Source: Minisyncoccota bacterium
GTDB taxonomy: Bacteria; Verrucomicrobiota; Lentisphaeria; Oligosphaerales; MVZH01
Direction of reading: 5' to 3'
DNA length: 8,746 nucleotides
Assembly: GCA_021734725.1 (NCBI GenBank)
Contig: JAIPIM010000169.1
Span: 1 to 8,746 of the forward strand
The notes under the pieces: generated by a model
Seen by the model: only the letters and a program-made list of their open reading frames with translations
Told to the model about the DNA's origin: nothing
The model's database searches: none
In this document: positions 5,988 to 8,746 of the stretch, piece after piece
Layout of the letters: each line of letters begins with the position of its first letter
Position numbering within the stretch: the first letter of the stretch is position 1
Program-made: the position numbers and the translations under genes

Positions 5988-7682
5988 CTATTCCGCCTTC
6001 CGCCGGACAATCATCAGCGAATGCGGCGGGAGTTTCACAATCCCATCCTTGATTAGAATCATCATCTCCTCCGGCTTAACCCGATCGGGATGCTCAATGT
6101 CATTATATGCGTCCGGTGAATCCCCGGCCAGCACGGTTGCCTCGAACTTGCCCTCCAGGGTTTTTTCACCAACCTTCACAAAACAGTCAACCGGATCGGA
6201 CGGACACCTGTTCACCAGCGCGATGGCCCACTTCTTACCGGACTTGTCCACTGTGGCCACGGCATCGACAACCGCAACTGACTTTGCTCCGTGAGTCAAC
6301 CGGTTTGCCGTAACACTGGCCCCTGCGACACGGTCTTCCAGCAGGTTGGCATACATCCACATTGTATGGAAATGCGTGCGCTTGACGATACCCTTGGGAT
6401 GGACGAAGAGCGGTCCGGTGGTATTGACGAGCGGCGAGATGTTGGCCATGGCGACATCGTCGGCATGCCTGAGGCAGGCATTGAAAAACGACGCGCAGAA
6501 CAGGGCGTCGGCCATGGTGTAGAGGGAAGGTTCAAGACTTTTGTCGCGAGCCTTGATCAAGGCGATGACCTCAGGGTCAACATAGTCAACCTTTCTGGGT
6601 TGGTGACCCGAGAAGCCGGGGTGATGCCAGGAACGCAGGTTCCACTCGTCAAAGGCAATCCCGATCCGCCCCCGAGCGCCGCCCTCCTCCAGCGACTTGA
6701 TGGCCGCCGCAAAATGCGCCTCCGGCTTTTCGGCAAGCATCATGCAGGTCAGGTAGTCCGGAGTGTGGAATTCCCGATAGTTGGCAACCCAGTATTCGTG
6801 GACCGAAATAAGATCCAGTTGTTTCCCGGCGGTTTGGAAAAGGTAGGGATCCATTCGCGCGTTGGGTCCGTGTGCTCCCGAGCAGGTCACCTGGATGGAA
6901 GGATCCACCTGCTTCATTGCGACGGCCGCGTCACGCACACGTTCGATGTATTCTTTGCCGCTATTCTCGTTGCCGACGCTCCAGTAGCGAACCTTGAAGG
7001 GCTCAGCGTGGCCGTTCTCACGCCGCATCTCGGCGTATGATCCCGAGGTGGCGTTGCAATATGCAACCCAATCCGCCATTTCCCGGATGTCGGCGAGCCC
7101 GTTCTGGCAGATATAGGGTTCCGCATCCAGCCGCCGGCACAGCGCTACAAACTCGTGCGTGCCAAAGGTATTCGGTTCAATCACACCCCAGCGATCATCA
7201 TCGTAGGGTTGGCGGACCTTCCCCACGCCCTTCCGCCAGTGATAGGAATCCACGAAACACCCACCCGGCCAGCGGATCACCGGCACGCGCAGCTCCCCTA
7301 TGGCTCCGATCACATCAAGGCGGAAGCCTTCCTTGTCGGAAAGCGTCGAGCCGGGCTCGAACACCCCGCCATAAATCTGGTTGTCGAAGTGCTCCAGGAA
7401 CCCGCCGAAGATCATACGGCTGTAGGCTTTGGCGGGCGCACGGGTGTCAAACTCGACCGTGACATTATACGCAGGCGCCTTGAGTAAGGTGGGGGCAAGC
7501 GGTGACTCCTTTGAGTTCTGCTGATAGGTCTTCGGTGCCGTTCCGTTCTCCGCGTGACCGGCTTCCCCGGCAGGAGCGGCAGCGGTGGTGGCCAACGCCC
7601 CGGCAACAGCCATACTGCACATGAACCCCGTGACACCGACTACCCCTGCAAATATCGCACTCATCTGTTTCATTATGTTCAT
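5988..7682 (-). CDS. Secreted GH51 alpha-L-arabinofuranosidase
   Basis: A complete 564-residue retaining glycosidase that should remove alpha-L-arabinofuranose side chains from plant-type glycans. The N-terminus has a signal peptide (hydrophobic core about 8-28, Ala-rich cleavage region VAGALA near 27-31), then a low-complexity linker to about 70. C22 is not in a good lipobox. The catalytic TIM barrel covers about 75-390 and starts with the GH51 signatures RMIFGGFLEHF (89-99) and IRWPGGCFVDSYHWR (136-150). YWSVGNEN (233-240) gives E239 as predicted acid/base, and IAFDEWN (342-348) gives E346 as predicted nucleophile. A C-terminal beta-sandwich follows from about 400. The ATG at 7682 has AAAGG about 9 bases upstream; ATGs at codons 4 and 7 are possible but less well placed. 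Many GH51 enzymes are cytoplasmic, so export suggests polymer or oligosaccharide trimming outside the cytoplasm. Confidence 0.95.
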   Translation of the reverse strand: MNIMKQMSAIFAGVVGVTGFMCSMAVAGALATTAAAPAGEAGHAENGTAPKTYQQNSKESPLAPTLLKAPAYNVTVEFDTRAPAKAYSRMIFGGFLEHFDNQIYGGVFEPGSTLSDKEGFRLDVIGAIGELRVPVIRWPGGCFVDSYHWRKGVGKVRQPYDDDRWGVIEPNTFGTHEFVALCRRLDAEPYICQNGLADIREMADWVAYCNATSGSYAEMRRENGHAEPFKVRYWSVGNENSGKEYIERVRDAAVAMKQVDPSIQVTCSGAHGPNARMDPYLFQTAGKQLDLISVHEYWVANYREFHTPDYLTCMMLAEKPEAHFAAAIKSLEEGGARGRIGIAFDEWNLRSWHHPGFSGHQPRKVDYVDPEVIALIKARDKSLEPSLYTMADALFCASFFNACLRHADDVAMANISPLVNTTGPLFVHPKGIVKRTHFHTMWMYANLLEDRVAGASVTANRLTHGAKSVAVVDAVATVDKSGKKWAIALVNRCPSDPVDCFVKVGEKTLEGKFEATVLAGDSPDAYNDIEHPDRVKPEEMMILIKDGIVKLPPHSLMIVRRKAE

Positions 7683-7709
7683 TACTCTTGTTCCTTTTAC
7701 GGTGTGTAT

Positions 7710-7820
7710 TCAATACCCTTTCAATTTACTGCAGCCTCTGCGGTGACTAAGGGCCGGATCGACGAAAGAGAAGCTGATGGCTGACAGCAGGCAAAGGATC
7801 ATTTGTGCGCGCTGTTTCAT
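7710..7820 (-). pseudogene. Orphan 36-codon signal-peptide frame, probable gene remnant
   Basis: The frame starts 5 bases after the stop of the GH110-like gene and encodes MKQRAQMILCLLSAISFSFV, then DPALSHRRGCSKLKGY, before TGA. The first 25 or so residues look like a complete secretion signal (basic start, hydrophobic core, PALS cleavage-like end), but almost no mature protein follows. The likeliest reading is the 5' end of a secreted-protein gene whose body was deleted, with GH51 now behind it. A genuine small secreted peptide is possible, but no strong ribosome site precedes the ATG. The stop lies 27 bases before the GH51 start. Confidence 0.45.
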
Positions 7821-7825
7821 AAGGG

Positions 7826-8746
7826 TTATTTCTTTTGTTCATTGTTCTCAATTTTCAATTCGGTACAGGAAGGATCAAGCGTGAGCGCCAGAGGTCCATC
7901 TGCCGACCTGTTGCCGGTTATCGTCAGCTTCCTGGCGCCCTTTGCCTTCACCCCTGCCTGAACAAAGACGTTGTCGATGATACGGATGTTCTCGTGGATG
8001 GGCTCCTCAGGCTTGATGACGTCAAGGTCCGGGTTGATCCAGACACCACACTCAATGAAGGTGTTACCACGGATCAGCACATCACGAACGGGTGCGGATT
8101 CAAACCAGCTCAACGAATCAGCCGCCATTCCAACAGCACAAGTCCTGCAGCGATAGAACGTGTTATTCTCCACAAGGGCCTTGCCAGGCGTGACCAGGTT
8201 AAGGCCACTCACAGGTGCCACGCTAAAATGATTGTTGCAGACGGTAATATTGGGATGCCACGTCCTATTATCAATCACATCCTTGTCTTGAAAATGCGGA
8301 ACGTCTCCGTCAAGCGTCAGCAGCCAATCCCTGTCTGATTTTCGTTCAAGGGCCGTCACCTTGCGGCGCGGATTGTCAGGGTATTCCCTCATCTTGGGCG
8401 CACAGATGACAGCGACCTCGTCGCCTGGAATAAACGCGGGGAAACCATACGTCTGGCGATGCATGAAACGCACCAGCACTTGATTGCTTGTTGTTTTCTC
8501 AACGATGTACAAGTAGGTCCCGTGACAGTTGATGGCATCATCCTGCATCCCGGAGAAACGACAGGAATCAATCAATATATTCCCCTTGCAATTCGAGAAG
8601 TGAAGAATGTCTGCCCAGGCAGGGCAGGTACGAATCGTCTCACCGGGCGGAGCCACATTCACGCGCTGAAAGGTGATGTTTTCAGTGAATTGGCTCACAA
8701 AGCCCATCCCGGTCAGGGCATAGAAGTCACAATCCTTAAAAATGAT
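7826..8746 (-). CDS. GH110-like parallel beta-helix alpha-galactosidase, N-terminus outside window
   Basis: The frame is open from the right edge (8746) to TAA at 7826, giving 306 C-terminal residues. An ATG at 8707 is internal: the upstream codons (IIFKDCDFYALTG) continue the same fold. The protein has the repetitive pattern of a right-handed beta-helix (ILIDSCRFSGM, ALVENNTFYRC, VLIRGNTFIEC, IRIIDNVFVQ, LTITGNRS). Segment AWADILHFSNCKGNI, then GMQDDAINCHGTYL, closely resembles the active-site region of GH110 alpha-1,3-galactosidases. The two Asp residues, encoded at 8537-8542, match the acidic pair reported as essential in that inverting family. The rest could suit another beta-helix glycosidase, so the GH110 call rests mainly on this segment. 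It would cleave terminal alpha-galactose. It leads the visible gene row and is probably co-transcribed with GH51. Confidence 0.8.
   Translation of the reverse strand: MIFKDCDFYALTGMGFVSQFTENITFQRVNVAPPGETIRTCPAWADILHFSNCKGNILIDSCRFSGMQDDAINCHGTYLYIVEKTTSNQVLVRFMHRQTYGFPAFIPGDEVAVICAPKMREYPDNPRRKVTALERKSDRDWLLTLDGDVPHFQDKDVIDNRTWHPNITVCNNHFSVAPVSGLNLVTPGKALVENNTFYRCRTCAVGMAADSLSWFESAPVRDVLIRGNTFIECGVWINPDLDVIKPEEPIHENIRIIDNVFVQAGVKAKGARKLTITGNRSADGPLALTLDPSCTELKIENNEQKK

Noticed and set aside
6291..7040. 249-codon plus-strand frame inside GH51
   Set aside because: Antisense to the GH51 barrel, which contains the conserved catalytic motifs; no recognisable domain.
7465..7713. 82-codon minus-strand frame starting upstream of GH51
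   Set aside because: It overlaps the GH51 N-terminus in another frame, is very Arg- and Cys-rich, and has no supporting motif. GH51 has the better ribosome site and a signal peptide.
7688..7725. Possible sigma-70 promoter before GH51 (TTGAAA, 17-base spacer, CGTAAA on the minus strand)
   Set aside because: The -10 box matches only 3 of 6 positions and PVC promoter consensus is uncertain, so it is not supportable.
7835..8338. 167-codon plus-strand frame opposite the GH110-like gene
   Set aside because: Shadow of the beta-helix repeats on the other strand, with no recognisable motifs of its own.

Overview
The window is a carbohydrate-degradation locus. Four large genes lie head to tail on the minus strand, all for glycoside hydrolases (GH) that appear secreted. 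In transcription order (right to left) they are: the C-terminal part of a parallel beta-helix enzyme resembling GH110 alpha-galactosidases (8746 to 7826, start outside the window); a GH51 alpha-L-arabinofuranosidase (7682 to 5988); a large GH2 beta-galactosidase-like enzyme with an extra N-terminal domain (5546 to 2415); and a GH78 alpha-L-rhamnosidase (2356 to 1, its last part outside the window). The three whose N-termini are visible start with signal peptides, so they probably work outside the cytoplasm. Together they would remove alpha-galactose, arabinofuranose, beta-galactose and rhamnose, as expected for a branched, pectin- or arabinogalactan-like glycan. That substrate is inferred from the enzyme families only.

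The likely host is a PVC-type bacterium (Verrucomicrobiota, Kiritimatiellota or Lentisphaerota). The clues are dense secreted hydrolases without SusC/SusD genes, large multi-domain GH2 and GH78 enzymes, and an in-frame heptanucleotide tandem repeat in the GH78 gene. This assignment is moderate to weak. Base composition drifts visibly along the locus: GH78 is the most GC-rich, GH110-like is lower, and the 5547-5987 spacer is AT-rich.

The most unusual part is the 441-bp spacer between GH51 and GH2. It holds a row of very small minus-strand reading frames of 25, 30, 58 and 24 codons. The last three are linked by ATGA stop/start overlaps, and the 58- and 24-codon frames each have a Shine-Dalgarno sequence. 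The chain ends 4 bases before the GH2 start. The 30- and 58-codon frames end in related peptides, and their shared residues are mostly written with different codons, which points to real protein-level conservation. A 25-bp inverted repeat (24/25 matching) overlaps them, and a third copy of its 11-bp tip lies near GH2. The region could be a small mobile or MITE-like element, a decayed gene island, or a set of coupled microproteins in the leader of the GH2 gene.

Between the GH110-like gene and GH51 is a 36-codon frame that is almost only a signal peptide, probably the remnant of a deleted secreted-protein gene. No tRNA, rRNA, CRISPR array, convincing promoter or intrinsic terminator was seen. 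The long plus-strand open frames are antisense shadows of the hydrolase genes.
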